Assembly: GCF_903642285.1 (NCBI RefSeq)
Contig: NZ_CAHJWJ010000019.1
Span: forward strand, 1 to 64,000
Direction: 5' to 3'
DNA from: Sphingomonas bacterium
GTDB lineage: Bacteria > Pseudomonadota > Alphaproteobacteria > Sphingomonadales > Sphingomonadaceae
DNA: 64,000 bases
Part shown: positions 28,058-42,671 of the stretch, piece by piece
How the letters are laid out: each line of letters begins with the position of its first letter
How positions within the stretch are numbered: the first letter of the stretch is position 1
The notes under the pieces: model-generated
Seen by the model: only the letters and a program-made list of their open reading frames with translations
Databases searched by the model: none
What the model was told of the DNA's origin: nothing
Translations under genes and position numbers: made by a program

Positions 28058-29455
28058 GTGACTCTCCCCGACCCCCGCACCGCCTGGTATGCCGCCGAAT
28101 GGATCATCCGCATCGGCGCACTCGCCGTCGTGCCGCTGCGGCGCAGCCCGGCGGCGACCGCGAGCTGGCTGTTGCTGATCTTCTTCCTGCCGGTACCGGG
28201 ACTGGTGCTGTTCCTGATGATCGGGCGGCCGCATTTCCCGGTGTGGCGGCAGCAAAGGTCGAAGGCGTTGCACCCCTATTTCGCCGATATCGCCGCGCGG
28301 ATCGAGGCGGATGCGCCGCCCGGCGAATGCAGCGAGATCGGTGGGTTCGCGCATCGGCTGGGTCGGCTGCCGGCGTGCGGCGGCAACATGGTCGAACTGA
28401 TCGACGATTATGACGGGATGATCGACCGGCTGGTCGGCGATATCGACGGCGCGGCGGAGCGGGTCGATATCCTGGTCTACATCTTCGCCAACGACATGGT
28501 CGGACGGCGGATCGCGGCGGCGCTCGGTCGGGCGAGGAGTCGCGGCGTCGCGGTTCGCGTCATGTTCGATCCGGTCGGGTCGCATCATTGGCGGCGGGGC
28601 ACGTTGAAGCTGTTGCGCGGCGTCGATGTCGATGTCCGCGAGGCGTTGCCCGTCCGGTGGCTGTGGCGGCGGACGCGGAGCGACATGCGCAACCATCGCA
28701 AGCTGTTCGTGATCGACGGGCGCGTCGGCTATGCCGGCTCGCAGAACCTGGTCGCAAAGGATTTCCGCCCGGGCGTCGTCAATCGCGAACTGGTGGCGCG
28801 GGTGACGGGCCCGGCGGTGGCGTCCTTGATGGCGGTCGTCGCCGGCGACTGGAGTCTCGAAACCGAAGACCGGCCCGACGCGGTCAAGATACCCGATGCC
28901 GTCGGTCATGCCCGCGTCCAGTTGCTGCCGAGCGGCGCGGATTATCCGCTGGAGGGATTCGAGACGTTGCTGGTCTGGCAGTTGCACCGCGCCTGCGACC
29001 GGGTGGTGCTGGTCACCCCCTATTTCATCCCCGACGAGGCGGTGCTTGCAGCGATGCGAAGCGCGGCGGCACGCGGTGTCACGGTCGATCTGATCGTATC
29101 GGCGGTCGTCGATCAGCATATCGTCCATCTGGCGCAATGTTCCTATTATGATGCGCTGCTCAGCGCCGGCATCCGCATCCACCTGTTCCGCGACTTCCTT
29201 CTGCACGCCAAGAATGTGTCCGTCGATTCGCGGCTCGGCATCGTCGGATCGAGCAACGTCGACCTCCGTTCGTTTCAGCTCAACGAGGAGGCAAGCCTGC
29301 TGCTCTACGACAGCGATACCATCGGCGGGCTGGAACGGATCCAGGAGGCTTATCTGGACGGCAGCGACTGCGTGGATCTGATGACCTGGCGTGCGCGCCC
29401 GAAGGTCCGGCGGCTGATCGAGAATATCGCCCGGATCATGAGCCCGCTGCTCTGA
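28058..29455 (+). CDS. cls: Cardiolipin synthase, PLD family
   Basis: A 465-residue phospholipase-D-type enzyme that condenses two phosphatidylglycerols into cardiolipin. Two N-terminal hydrophobic segments (ASWLLLIFFLPVPGLVLFLM) anchor it. The two HKD motifs are NHRKLFVIDGRVGYAGSQN and LHAKNVSVDSRLGIVGSSN. The GTG start at 28058 is chosen as the first sensible start after the upstream MBL gene; no strong ribosome-binding site is seen. Confidence 0.92.
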   Translation: MTLPDPRTAWYAAEWIIRIGALAVVPLRRSPAATASWLLLIFFLPVPGLVLFLMIGRPHFPVWRQQRSKALHPYFADIAARIEADAPPGECSEIGGFAHRLGRLPACGGNMVELIDDYDGMIDRLVGDIDGAAERVDILVYIFANDMVGRRIAAALGRARSRGVAVRVMFDPVGSHHWRRGTLKLLRGVDVDVREALPVRWLWRRTRSDMRNHRKLFVIDGRVGYAGSQNLVAKDFRPGVVNRELVARVTGPAVASLMAVVAGDWSLETEDRPDAVKIPDAVGHARVQLLPSGADYPLEGFETLLVWQLHRACDRVVLVTPYFIPDEAVLAAMRSAAARGVTVDLIVSAVVDQHIVHLAQCSYYDALLSAGIRIHLFRDFLLHAKNVSVDSRLGIVGSSNVDLRSFQLNEEASLLLYDSDTIGGLERIQEAYLDGSDCVDLMTWRARPKVRRLIENIARIMSPLL

Positions 29456-29458
29456 TCC

Positions 29459-29605
29459 TCAACGCTGGTGATGGACGATCGCGCCGATCCGCTGCGCGAA
29501 GCCTTGCGTCGCATCGGCCGGCTGCATCGCGAACAGGCCGATCGTGCCGAGCACGAATCCGCCGGCGAACGGCAGGAAGAAATCCGGTTTGACGATGCCC
29601 CGCAT
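29459..29605 (-). CDS. Small single-span hypothetical protein
   Basis: A 48-residue frame beginning MRGIVKPDFFLPFAGGF with one hydrophobic segment (FFLPFAGGFVLGTIGLFAM) and a polar tail. It fills the convergent gap after cls. A longer frame to 29695 exists but its first 30 residues look non-coding. It is accepted with caution because of the membrane profile and position. Confidence 0.45.
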   Translation of the reverse strand: MRGIVKPDFFLPFAGGFVLGTIGLFAMQPADATQGFAQRIGAIVHHQR

Positions 29606-29743
29606 ATCCCACTTTCGAAAACCGCTGGTCGTCCCAGCTACGTGCCTGGCCATCGAACGGATGCGATCGTTGGACAATCGCCTATTGCGAAACACACGAT
29701 TAACGCCCGCTTACGGATATCCCCTAACGCCGCGTTACGACGA

Positions 29744-34336
<4,593 letters not shown>

Positions 34337-34364
34337 CGGGGCGGTCGATTCGGGCAAGACGGGG

Positions 34365-34496
34365 TCGGAAGTGGACGAACCACACGGCACGTACGCATCG
34401 GAATCGCCCCGCCGCGAAATTGGCGGCTGGTGGGCGTGGAAAGGGCGCGCGACGTCATGCCCGCGCCTTGGCAGAGATTGCGCGTGTAGGACAGAT
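34365..34496. repeat. Second repeat family, copy 1 (upstream of prfC)
   Basis: TCGGAAGTGGACGAACCACA at 34365 opens a block about 50 bases long that recurs at 47366 with about 8 mismatches. A further 15-base word, GCGCGTGTAGGACAG, near 34481 recurs at 48138. Both words together occupy the prfC upstream gap. The shared words are seen; the nature of the element (mobile remnant or regulatory) is unknown. Confidence 0.65.
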
Positions 34497-34497
34497 G

Positions 34498-35373
34498 TCA
34501 GGGTTTCAGTGTGATAGTCATGCGGATCGTGGTCGTGCCATCGGCGGGGACTTCGAACACGCCGGGCTTGGCGCGGAAGTCGCCGGTAAAGCCTTCGGGA
34601 TCGGCGATGCCGTGCCAGGGTTCGATGCAGACGAAACGCGCGCCCGGCTTGGTCCAGATGCCGAGCCGCGGGGTGTCGGGGAATGCGACGTGCAGTTGCG
34701 GGCCGTTCGCCGCGCCATAGGTCACCGCCTGCGACTGCACAGGGTCCCATACCAGCGCATCGTCGACGAACAGGTCGTCGCGCAGGTGCAGGACGCGGCC
34801 CTCGAGCGGGCTGGCGCGCCGATCCGCGGCAATCAACCCTTCTGGGGCGATCTTGCGTAGCATGCCCGGCTCTTCCGCGGTGAAGGTGACGCGGTGGTCG
34901 GCGCGCGGTTCCCCGTACGGCAGCGGCCAGGCGAAGGCGGGGTGGAAGCCGAACTGCGCGGGCATCGGCGCGTCGCCGCGGTTGACGACGCGCGCCTCGA
35001 CCGACAGCGTCGCGCCGTCGATCCGGAACGCGATCTCCAGCACGAAATCGAACGGGTAGCTCTTGCGGGTCTTGTCGGAGGCGGACAGCCGGAACGTCGC
35101 ATGGGACGCGCCATGATCGACGACGTCGAACGTCGAATGCCGTGCGAAACCGTGCTTCGCCATCGGATACGCGGTGCCGTCCAGCCGGATGACGCCGCCA
35201 TTGGTGACGCCGATGACGGGGAACAGGATCGGCGCGTGGCCGATCCAGAATTGGGGATCGGCATCGGTCATCAACGCGCGGCCGTCGGCGTCGGTCAGGT
35301 GGGTGAGTTCCGCACCGTAAGGGTTGATGGCGGCGGTGAGCTGGTCGCTGGCGATGGTGATCAGGTCGGTCAT
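34498..35373 (-). CDS. Aldose 1-epimerase family protein
   Basis: A 291-residue galactose-mutarotase-like protein with a beta-sandwich profile. Typical features include YGAELTHLTDADGRALM, a His in FARHSTFDVV, QFGFHPAFAWPL (catalytic-type His) and CIEPWHGIADPEG (Glu base region). It may be a sugar-phosphate epimerase of the LacX group. GGAGGAAC precedes the ATG. A palindromic repeat lies immediately upstream. Confidence 0.87.
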   Translation of the reverse strand: MTDLITIASDQLTAAINPYGAELTHLTDADGRALMTDADPQFWIGHAPILFPVIGVTNGGVIRLDGTAYPMAKHGFARHSTFDVVDHGASHATFRLSASDKTRKSYPFDFVLEIAFRIDGATLSVEARVVNRGDAPMPAQFGFHPAFAWPLPYGEPRADHRVTFTAEEPGMLRKIAPEGLIAADRRASPLEGRVLHLRDDLFVDDALVWDPVQSQAVTYGAANGPQLHVAFPDTPRLGIWTKPGARFVCIEPWHGIADPEGFTGDFRAKPGVFEVPADGTTTIRMTITLKP

Positions 35374-35385
35374 GTCGTTCCTCCA

Positions 35386-35460
35386 GTTCCCCCGCGAAAG
35401 CGGGGGCCCAGTGTCAAGCAATGCATCGCTCGTGGCCCTGGCCCCGCTTCGCGGGGGAAC
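35386..35460. repeat. Palindromic intergenic repeat, pheT / aldose epimerase gap
   Basis: Two hairpin arms (GTTCCCCCGCGAAAGCGGGG and CCCCGCTTCGCGGGGGAAC) bracket a core and together form one larger inverted repeat. The internal GGCCCAG and CCCTGGCC match the other copies. It spans almost the whole 100-base gap between two minus-strand genes. Confidence 0.85.
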
Positions 35461-35473
35461 AGCGAGGCGGATT

Positions 35474-37852
35474 TCAACCCCGAAGCGTCGCCCCCAGTTT
35501 CCCCGCCGCCGCGACGACCCTGTCCGCCATCGCCTTAAGTTCCTCGTCGGTGAAGCTCTTCGCGCCCGGTTGCAGGACGATCTCGACGCCCATCGAGGTC
35601 TCCCCTTCCCGCGTGAAGACATCGAACACGCGCGCGCCGACGATCGCGGCCTTGTCCGCGCCGCGCACCGCTCGCACCAACACGTCCGCCGCCAACCCTT
35701 GCGGCACCACGAACGCGAAGTCGCGTCGCACCGGCTGGAGCGCGGGCGGGGTGAAGGCGGGCCGTGCGAAACCGGTGTCGCGTTTTGCGGGCAGCGCGTC
35801 GAGATACAGCTCGACCGCGGCGACGGGGCCGTCGAGGTCGAACGCCTTCGCGACCGAGGGATGCACGATCCCGAACGCCGCCAGCACCGTCTTCGGCCCG
35901 AGCCGAAGCGTGCCCGAACGGCCCGGATGCCAGGCCTCGCCCGCTTCCCCCATCACCTGCAAGTTGTCGACCGGCGCGCCCACCGCAGCGAGCAGCGCGA
36001 TCGCCTCCGCCTTGGCGTCGTACGCATCGAACGGCGCAGCCTTACCCTCACGCCAGCCGCGCGGCCGCTTGTCGCCGGCCAGCACCAGGCCGAGCGTCGG
36101 ACGTTCGGCGTCGGCCAGATAGCGCCGGCCGATCTCGAACAACCGCACGCTCGTCTGCCCCCGCTTCACGTTGCGCGCGGTCGCGGACAGCAGCCCGGGC
36201 AGCAGCGACGGGCGCATGACCTTCAGATCCTCGCTGATCGGATTGGCGAGCGTCCACGCCCCGCCGCCGAAGGGCTGAGCCTCCGCTTCGGACAGGAAAC
36301 TCCACGTCACCGCCTCGTCGGCCCCCCGCGCCGCCGCCGCACGGCGGACGCGGCGTTCGATCTTCTGTTCGGCGGTCGCGGTCGGCTTCGCGACGCCGGG
36401 GCTGCGCGGCAAAGGGACCGCGGCGACCTTGTCGATCCCCTCGATCCGGATGACCTCCTCGACCAGGTCGGCGGCACCATCCACATCGCGCCGCCAGCTT
36501 GGGACGGTCACCTGCCAGTCGTCGCCCACATCGAAACCGAGGCTTTCGAGGATGGCGCGCTGACGATCGTGCGGGACCTTCAGCCCGCCAAGCGTCTCGG
36601 CGAGCGCGGGTTGGTAAGCCACGATACGCCCGGCGAGCGGCGGCGTGCCGCTGCGCGTGACCGCGCTCGCGGTGCCGCCGCCATGATCGAGCACGAGCTT
36701 CATCGCGATCGCCAGCCCGTCGTCGAGGAACGCGGGATCGACGCCGCGCTCGAAGCGGCTGCGCGCGTCGCTGGTCAGCGTCAGCGCCTGGCCGGTGCGT
36801 GCGATGTGATCGGGGTCGAAATACGCGCATTCGATCAGGACGTCGGTCGTATCGGCCGACACCCCCGACTGCGCCCCGCCCATGATGCCGCCGATGTCGT
36901 GCACCCCCGCATCGTCGGCGATGACGGTCATCGCGTCGGTCAGCGTGTAGGTCCGGCCGTTGAGCGCCTCGACCTGCTCCCCCGCGGCCGCCCTGCGCGC
37001 GACGAGCGAGCCCGACAGTTTGGCGCGGTCGTAGACGTGAAGCGGACGGCCGAGGTCGAACATCACGAAATTGGTGATGTCGACCAGCAGCGAGATCGGC
37101 TTCTGTCCGATCGCCCGAAGCCGCCGCGTCATCCATTCGGGCGAATCGCCGTTGGTCACGCCGCCGACGGATTGCGCGTAGAAGGCGGGACACCCGTCCG
37201 GATCGTCGGTACGCACGTCGGGGCCTGCGCCTTCGCCTGCGATCGGCGCGATCGGCGCGATCGGCCAGCGATAGGCGGTGGCGAGCGGAACGAGCGTCCC
37301 CAGCCCCGCCGCCGCCAGATCGCGCGCGATCCCGCGCACGCCCATACAGTCCTGCCGATTGGGGGTGACGCTGACGTCGATCACCGGATCGCTCAGCCCG
37401 GCGTAATCGGAGTAGGACGTGCCGACCGGCGCATCGGCGGGGAGTTCGATGATCCCGTCATGATCCTCGCCCAGTTCCAGCTCACGGGTCGAACACATCA
37501 TGCCGTTCGATTCGACGCCGCGGATGCTCGCCACCTTCAGCGTCATGTCGAGGCCGGGCACATAGGCACCCGGCGCACCGAACACCCCGACCAGCCCGGC
37601 GCGGGCATTGGGCGCGCCGCAGACGACCTGGAGCGCGCCGTCGCCGGCGTCGACCGACAGGATTTGCAGCTTGTCCGCCTGCGGGTGGCGCTCGGCGCTC
37701 AGCACCTTCGCGACCCGGAACGCCGATAGCTTATCACCCGGATTTTCGACGCCTTCGACCTCCAGGCCGATGCGAGTCAGCGTATCGACGACATCGTCCA
37801 GCGATGCGTCGGTGTCGAGATGCTCTTTCAGCCAGGACAAGGTGAATTTCAT
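35474..37852 (-). CDS. pheT: Phenylalanyl-tRNA synthetase beta subunit
   Basis: A 792-residue beta subunit of the (alpha-beta)2 enzyme. It starts [16 protein letters not shown] and has an N-terminal tRNA-binding domain ([20 protein letters not shown]), B3/B4 editing domain, B5 domain and C-terminal ferredoxin-like anticodon-binding domain ending KLGATLRG. The start overlaps the pheS stop as ATGA. Confidence 0.97.
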   Translation of the reverse strand: MKFTLSWLKEHLDTDASLDDVVDTLTRIGLEVEGVENPGDKLSAFRVAKVLSAERHPQADKLQILSVDAGDGALQVVCGAPNARAGLVGVFGAPGAYVPGLDMTLKVASIRGVESNGMMCSTRELELGEDHDGIIELPADAPVGTSYSDYAGLSDPVIDVSVTPNRQDCMGVRGIARDLAAAGLGTLVPLATAYRWPIAPIAPIAGEGAGPDVRTDDPDGCPAFYAQSVGGVTNGDSPEWMTRRLRAIGQKPISLLVDITNFVMFDLGRPLHVYDRAKLSGSLVARRAAAGEQVEALNGRTYTLTDAMTVIADDAGVHDIGGIMGGAQSGVSADTTDVLIECAYFDPDHIARTGQALTLTSDARSRFERGVDPAFLDDGLAIAMKLVLDHGGGTASAVTRSGTPPLAGRIVAYQPALAETLGGLKVPHDRQRAILESLGFDVGDDWQVTVPSWRRDVDGAADLVEEVIRIEGIDKVAAVPLPRSPGVAKPTATAEQKIERRVRRAAAARGADEAVTWSFLSEAEAQPFGGGAWTLANPISEDLKVMRPSLLPGLLSATARNVKRGQTSVRLFEIGRRYLADAERPTLGLVLAGDKRPRGWREGKAAPFDAYDAKAEAIALLAAVGAPVDNLQVMGEAGEAWHPGRSGTLRLGPKTVLAAFGIVHPSVAKAFDLDGPVAAVELYLDALPAKRDTGFARPAFTPPALQPVRRDFAFVVPQGLAADVLVRAVRGADKAAIVGARVFDVFTREGETSMGVEIVLQPGAKSFTDEELKAMADRVVAAAGKLGATLRG

Positions 37853-38961
37853 GCGCCCACTCCCCCGCTCAGCGTGGGCACGTCGAGCGCGGAAAAGCCG
37901 TAATGCTTCAGCCAGCGGATATCGCCGTCGAAGAAGGCGCGCAGGTCGTCCATGCCGTATTTCAGCATCGCCAGCCGATCGATCCCGCAGCCGAACGCGA
38001 AGCCCTGCCACACGTCCGGATCGAGCCCGCACGCCGCGATCACCTTGCGGTGGACCATGCCCGACCCGAGGATCTCCAGCCAGCCGTCGGGCTGCGCACC
38101 GCCGACGACGCGCTTGCCCTTGACCAGCGTGTAGCCGACATCGATCTCGACCGAGGGCTCGGTGAAGGGGAAATAGCTCGGGCGCTGACGCAGGACGATG
38201 TCGTCGCGTTCGAAGAAGGCGCGGACGAACGTCTCCAGCGTCCATTTCAGATGGCCGAGCGTGATGCCCTTGTCGATCACCAATCCCTCGACCTGGTGGA
38301 ACATCGGCGTGTGGGTCGCGTCGCTGTCGCTGCGATAGGTGCGGCCCGGCGCGATGATGCGGATCGGGGGTTTCTGGCCGAGCATCGTGCGGATCTGGAC
38401 GGGGCTGGTGTGAGTGCGCAGCAGCGAGAAGGTCGTCTGCTCGTCGAAGATCCCCAGGTGCTTCGCGGCGATTCCTTCCTGAAGATAGAAGGTGTCGTGC
38501 ATCGCGCGCGCCGGATGCGTCTCGGGGATGTTGAGCGCGGAGAAATTGTGCCAGTCGGTCTCGATCTCGGGCCCGGTCGCGACCGCAAATCCCAGATCGG
38601 CGAAGATTTCCGCCAGTTCGTCCATCACCTGGCTGACCGGGTGGATCGTCCCGGCGGGCGGCACATCGGCGGGCAGCGTCATGTCGAGCATCTCGCCCGC
38701 CAGCTGCGCATCGAGCGCGGCGCGTTCCAGCACCGCCTTGCGCGCGGCGATCGCCGCCGTCACCGCTTCGCGCAGGCCGTGGATCGCCGGACCCTGGATC
38801 TGGCGTTCCTCCGGCGACAGGCCGCCCATCGTCTTCAGCAATTGCGTCACGCGGCCGTGCTTGCCGAGCGCCTCGACGCGCACCGCCTCCAGCGCGTCGA
38901 GCCCCGAGGCGGCGTCGATCGCGGTCAGCAGATGCGCGCGCAGGGTATCGGTATCGGTCAT
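37849..38961 (-). CDS. pheS: Phenylalanyl-tRNA synthetase alpha subunit
   Basis: A 370-residue catalytic class II subunit. Motif 2 ([31 protein letters not shown]) and motif 3 ([13 protein letters not shown]) are visible. A coiled N-terminal domain precedes them. It lies directly upstream of pheT and downstream of a GNAT gene. Confidence 0.97.
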   Translation of the reverse strand: MTDTDTLRAHLLTAIDAASGLDALEAVRVEALGKHGRVTQLLKTMGGLSPEERQIQGPAIHGLREAVTAAIAARKAVLERAALDAQLAGEMLDMTLPADVPPAGTIHPVSQVMDELAEIFADLGFAVATGPEIETDWHNFSALNIPETHPARAMHDTFYLQEGIAAKHLGIFDEQTTFSLLRTHTSPVQIRTMLGQKPPIRIIAPGRTYRSDSDATHTPMFHQVEGLVIDKGITLGHLKWTLETFVRAFFERDDIVLRQRPSYFPFTEPSVEIDVGYTLVKGKRVVGGAQPDGWLEILGSGMVHRKVIAACGLDPDVWQGFAFGCGIDRLAMLKYGMDDLRAFFDGDIRWLKHYGFSALDVPTLSGGVGA

Positions 38962-38965
38962 CGCG

Positions 38966-39463
38966 TCAATTTCCTGCCGGTGCCGTAGCGCCCAGATCAT
39001 GGGACCATTTGAAGATCGCGCCGTCGTCCGGATCGAACCGCGTGCCCGCACGGACGAAGCCGTTCTTCTCCAGCACGCGCTGCGACCCCGGATTGTCGGG
39101 CGCGGTTTCCGCAGTCAACCCGGCAAGCCCCTGCGCGCGCGCGATATCGATAACATGGCCCACCGCCGCGGTAGTGTGGCCGCGCCCCTCCCGCGATGCC
39201 GCGACGCCGTAGCCGACCTCGAACCGGTGGCGCCCCGCGGGTTTCGTCGCGGCGATCATGCCGACCACCTCGTCGCCTTGGGCGATCATCCACGCCAGGT
39301 CGCGGCTGGTGAATTCGGACGCCTCGGCGGCGGTATCGCGCACTAGCTGGGTTACCCAGGGCTCGCCGATCCCGCCCTGGGCGATCGTCAGCCCCTCGCG
39401 CCCCGCTTGCTCGCCCAGCAGCCAGCCGAAATCGGCGTCGGTCATGGTGAGGAGGTAGGTCAT
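38966..39463 (-). CDS. GNAT-family N-acetyltransferase
   Basis: A 165-residue RimJ/RimL-like acetyltransferase. The acetyl-CoA loop is [16 protein letters not shown] (Q/RxxGxG/A type) and the C-terminal [16 protein letters not shown] is typical. It is wedged between rplT and pheS, 4 bases before the pheS start, which is a departure from the standard rplT-pheS order. The substrate is unknown. Confidence 0.87.
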   Translation of the reverse strand: MTYLLTMTDADFGWLLGEQAGREGLTIAQGGIGEPWVTQLVRDTAAEASEFTSRDLAWMIAQGDEVVGMIAATKPAGRHRFEVGYGVAASREGRGHTTAAVGHVIDIARAQGLAGLTAETAPDNPGSQRVLEKNGFVRAGTRFDPDDGAIFKWSHDLGATAPAGN

Positions 39464-39505
39464 GGGGGGTTCCTATAGACCGATGCAGCCGAACTCTACC
39501 GTCTC

Positions 39506-39601
39506 CGTCACCCCGGCCTTGCGCCGGGGTCCATCGTGCCGCGAACCAAAGACGTGAGAATACGCGGCACGGTGGATGCCGGGACGAGCCCGGCATGACG
39601 G
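39506..39601. repeat. Palindromic intergenic repeat, second class
   Basis: CACCCCGGCCTTGCGCCGGGG opens it (one base trimmed: ACCCCGGCCTTGCGCCGGGG) and GCCGGGACGAGCCCGGCATG closes it, with CGTGCCGCG and CGCGGCACG as internal arms. The same outer style recurs at 61894-61980. It lies between the rplT terminator and the GNAT gene. Confidence 0.82.
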
Positions 39602-39623
39602 AGGAAGTGGACCGCCACAAAGC

Positions 39624-39664
39624 AAAAGGGGCGCGAGCGGCCTCAAGCCACCCGCGCCCCTTTT
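39624..39664 (-). terminator. Intrinsic terminator after rplT
   Basis: An 8-bp GC stem (GGGGCGCG and CGCGCCCC) with an imperfect inner stem is flanked by AAAA and TTTT, so it can work in both directions. On the minus strand it follows the rplT stop by about 20 bases and separates the ribosomal genes from GNAT-pheST. Confidence 0.88.
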
Positions 39665-39685
39665 CGGGTCGCAACAGGCGCAGGT

Positions 39686-40051
39686 TTACGCCACCGCTGG
39701 CAGCGCCGCTTTCGCCTGCGCGATGATGGCGCTGAACGCCGCCTCCTCGTGCATCGCGATATCGGCCAGGACCTTCCGGTCGAGTTCGATCCCCGCCAGC
39801 TTCAGGCCGTGCATGAACTGCGAATAGGTCAGACCCTCGGCGCGGACACCGGCGTTGATTCGCTGGATCCACAGACCGCGGAACGTCCGCTTCTTCACCT
39901 TGCGATCGCGATACGCGTACTGCCCGGCCTTTTCGACCGCCTGCCGCGCGATGCGGATCGTGTTCTTGCGACGGCCGTAGAAGCCCTTCGCCTGTTCGAG
40001 GATATTCTTGTGCTTGGCGCGGGTGGTAACACCCCGTTTGACGCGTGCCAT
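39686..40051 (-). CDS. rplT: 50S ribosomal protein L20
   Basis: A 121-residue basic protein starting [20 protein letters not shown], with the family [20 protein letters not shown] helix and [20 protein letters not shown]. It lies 17 bases after rpmI. infC is not in the window. Confidence 0.98.
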   Translation of the reverse strand: MARVKRGVTTRAKHKNILEQAKGFYGRRKNTIRIARQAVEKAGQYAYRDRKVKKRTFRGLWIQRINAGVRAEGLTYSQFMHGLKLAGIELDRKVLADIAMHEEAAFSAIIAQAKAALPAVA

Positions 40052-40068
40052 GTGCTATTCCTTTCCGC

Positions 40069-40272
40069 TCAGCTAAGGCCGTAGGGGGCCCAGGCCTTCA
40101 CCGCCGCGGTGTCGGCCTTCGCCAGCACCTTGGTGCCGCGATTCTGGCGGATATATTTGCCGTTGTGGTGCAACAGGCGGTGGCGCTTGCCGGCGACGCC
40201 GTGCTTGAGCAGACCGGTGGCGGTGAGCTTGAAGCGTTTCTTGACGCCACTCTTCGTCTTGAGCTTGGGCAT
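40069..40272 (-). CDS. rpmI: 50S ribosomal protein L35
   Basis: A 67-residue protein starting MPKLKTKSGVKKRFKLTATG and containing RHRLLHHN. It heads the rpmI-rplT pair. The 172-base gap upstream, shared with the diverging AsmA gene, holds its promoter; no specific site was identified. Confidence 0.98.
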   Translation of the reverse strand: MPKLKTKSGVKKRFKLTATGLLKHGVAGKRHRLLHHNGKYIRQNRGTKVLAKADTAAVKAWAPYGLS

Positions 40273-40444
40273 TTTGGTCCTTTCAGCTAGCGAAGCAACG
40301 GACAGCCGCGGCAGCCCTTGATGGCCGGGCGATCCTTTTGCACCTCGCATTGGAGCCGCGCGCCTTAGCCGCGCCGTGCCATGAATGCAACCGCATGGGA
40401 CAGGATCGACTGGAATCGGTGCCGATGCCGTGCGATGGATGGGC

Positions 40445-42550
40445 ATGAGCCTTCCGCCTACCGACGAACCGGCCCCTGCGGTCGCCGATGCCGATGCACA
40501 ACCGGCAGGACGCCAGCGATGGTCGATCATGCGGCGGGTGGTCGGCGGGATCGTCCTGCTGCTCGTCGTCCTGTGGCTCGTGCTCTACATCACCAAGGGC
40601 CGCTTCCTGAAGCACCCGTTCGAGCGAACCGTGGGTGCCCTGACCAACCGTCAAGTCAGCGTCGCGGGCGATTTCCAGCTCTTTTTCGATCCGGTCGCGA
40701 TCAAATTCTACGCCGAGGGGATCCGTATCGCGAATCCCTCCTGGGCGACGAAGCCGATGCTGTTCGCCGCGGACCGGATCGATACGCGCATCTCGCCCTG
40801 GTCGCTGATCTTCGGCAAGCGCAGGCTCTACTGGCTCGACCTGACGAACGGCGCGGTCGATCTGGAATGGAATGCCGCGCACACCACGAACAGCTGGACG
40901 TTCGACGACAAGAAGGGCGGCAAACCGCTCGACTTCCCGTCGATCGACCGCGCGACCGTGACCGGTACGACGGTGCGCTATCTCGATTCGCGGCTAAAGC
41001 TGCTGGCGGACCTGAAGATCGACGACATCCAGTCGGCCGACGCGACGATCGGGCACGCGGTCGGGCTGACCGGCGAGGGGATCGTGCGCTCGACGCCGTT
41101 CACGCTGACCGCCAAGCTGCTCTCCCCCGATGCGACGGTGGCGCGCGGTCAGAACAAGCTGACGCTGACCGCCTATGCCGCGCACAACCGGATCGACGTG
41201 GCGGGCACGTTGCCGACGATCGCCGATATCGAGAACGTGCCGCTGCAGGTGCGCGCCACCGGCCGCAACCTGGCCGAACTGCTGCGCATCATCGGCGTCG
41301 TCATCCCGCAGACGCGGACCTATGCGCTCCATGCACAGCTGGTGCAGTCGGGCACCGACTACCGCTTCACACGCATGGCGGGGACGTTCGGCGACAGCGA
41401 CCTGTCGGGCAAGTTCACCGTGTCGAACATCGAACCGCGTACCCACGTCGCCGCCGAACTGGCGACGCGGACGCTCGATATCGTCGATGTGGCCCCCTTC
41501 ATCGGCTATAACCCCGATATCGTGGCGGCGCAGGGCACCGTGGCGGCCGCCGCGGCGACGGGGGCGGCACCCGCACGGTTGCTGCCCGATACCGCGCTGC
41601 CGGTCGACGACATGGGCAATTTCGATGCGAACGTCCACTGGACGGTCGGCACGGTGCGGTCGCGCAACGTACCGATCTCGAACATCGACGTGACCGTCGC
41701 GCTGAAGGACCGCGAACTCCAGATCTCGCCGCTGACCTTCGCGATGTCGCGGGGCAATGTCGCCGCCGATATCATGATCGATGCGCAGCGGCGGCCGGCG
41801 CACAATGATTACGACATCCGCCTCGCGCCGACGCCGATGGGGCGGCTGCTGGCAGGCTTCGGCGTGGTGGAATCGGGGACGACCGGGACGATCCACGGTC
41901 GCATCCGGTTGTCGGGCGACGGCGACTCGATGCATGCCTGGCTGGCGAACGCGAACGGACGGATGGCCTTCGTGATGCCCGCAGGCAGCCTGTCGGCGCG
42001 CAATGTCCAGTTGTCCGAACTGGATATCGGCGTCTTCGCGCAGCGGATGTTCCAGCACCAGCTGAAGGAGCCGGTCGCGCTCAATTGCGGGCTGGTCGCG
42101 TTCACGGCGCGTAACGGGGCGGCGGCGGCCGACCCGATCATCATCGATACGGCAAAGAACGTCATTACCGGGCGCGGTGGTTTCAATCTGGGTACCGAGG
42201 CGATGGACCTGGCGTTCCGGGCGGACGGCAAGAAGTTCAGCCTGTTCTCGGGCCAGTCGCCGGTCGGGTTGAAGGGGTATTTCGCCAAGCCTTCGCTCGA
42301 CGTGCTCAGCCCGCAGCTGGTGGCCCGCGCCGGTTCCGCGCTCGGCCTGGCGCTGATCGCGACACCGCCGGCCGCGATCCTCGCCTTCGTCGATGTCGGC
42401 GACGCCAAGGCGGCGGCCTGCGGTCCGATCCTCTCCGCCGCGACCGCCGGTGCGCAGCGGACGACCAAGGGCAAGCCGCGCGACGATGTGGGGAACGGCA
42501 CGCCCTCGACGACGGGGGGCAAGCGGAAGAAATTCCTGGGGATTTTCTAA
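40445..42550 (+). CDS. AsmA-family membrane-anchored protein
   Basis: A protein of about 701 residues with one N-terminal membrane helix (VVGGIVLLLVVLWLVLYIT) followed by the AsmA opening DFQLFFDPVAIKFYAEGIRI and a C-terminal AsmA_2 domain (GRGGFNLGTEAMDLAFRADG). AsmA-like proteins are thought to form a lipid-transfer bridge between inner and outer membranes. The start is uncertain: in-frame ATGs at 40385 and 40439 precede the chosen one at 40445, and none has a clear ribosome-binding site. Confidence 0.88.
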   Translation: MSLPPTDEPAPAVADADAQPAGRQRWSIMRRVVGGIVLLLVVLWLVLYITKGRFLKHPFERTVGALTNRQVSVAGDFQLFFDPVAIKFYAEGIRIANPSWATKPMLFAADRIDTRISPWSLIFGKRRLYWLDLTNGAVDLEWNAAHTTNSWTFDDKKGGKPLDFPSIDRATVTGTTVRYLDSRLKLLADLKIDDIQSADATIGHAVGLTGEGIVRSTPFTLTAKLLSPDATVARGQNKLTLTAYAAHNRIDVAGTLPTIADIENVPLQVRATGRNLAELLRIIGVVIPQTRTYALHAQLVQSGTDYRFTRMAGTFGDSDLSGKFTVSNIEPRTHVAAELATRTLDIVDVAPFIGYNPDIVAAQGTVAAAAATGAAPARLLPDTALPVDDMGNFDANVHWTVGTVRSRNVPISNIDVTVALKDRELQISPLTFAMSRGNVAADIMIDAQRRPAHNDYDIRLAPTPMGRLLAGFGVVESGTTGTIHGRIRLSGDGDSMHAWLANANGRMAFVMPAGSLSARNVQLSELDIGVFAQRMFQHQLKEPVALNCGLVAFTARNGAAAADPIIIDTAKNVITGRGGFNLGTEAMDLAFRADGKKFSLFSGQSPVGLKGYFAKPSLDVLSPQLVARAGSALGLALIATPPAAILAFVDVGDAKAAACGPILSAATAGAQRTTKGKPRDDVGNGTPSTTGGKRKKFLGIF

Positions 42551-42573
42551 TGCCTTCATGCGACCTGACGCCC

Positions 42574-42650
42574 TTCTCCTGCGAAAGCAGGAGCCCAGAG
42601 TCGATGGCGTCTCGCTCGGTTACCCTGGGGCTCGTGCGTTCGCAGGAGGA
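42574..42650. repeat. Palindromic intergenic repeat, AsmA / hisN gap
   Basis: TCCTGCGAAAGCAGGAGCCC opens this copy; CTCGGTTACCCTGGGGCTC and the closing CGTTCGCAGGAGG complete it. It is the closest relative of the copy inside pabB. It fills most of the 121-base gap between convergent genes. Confidence 0.85.
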
Positions 42651-42671
42651 CGGAAATATGATCGCCCAAGG

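Noticed and set aside
29606..29695. N-terminal extension of the small protein at 29459
   Set aside because: The added 30 residues are Arg-rich with no ribosome-binding site; the ATG at 29605 gives a cleaner membrane protein.
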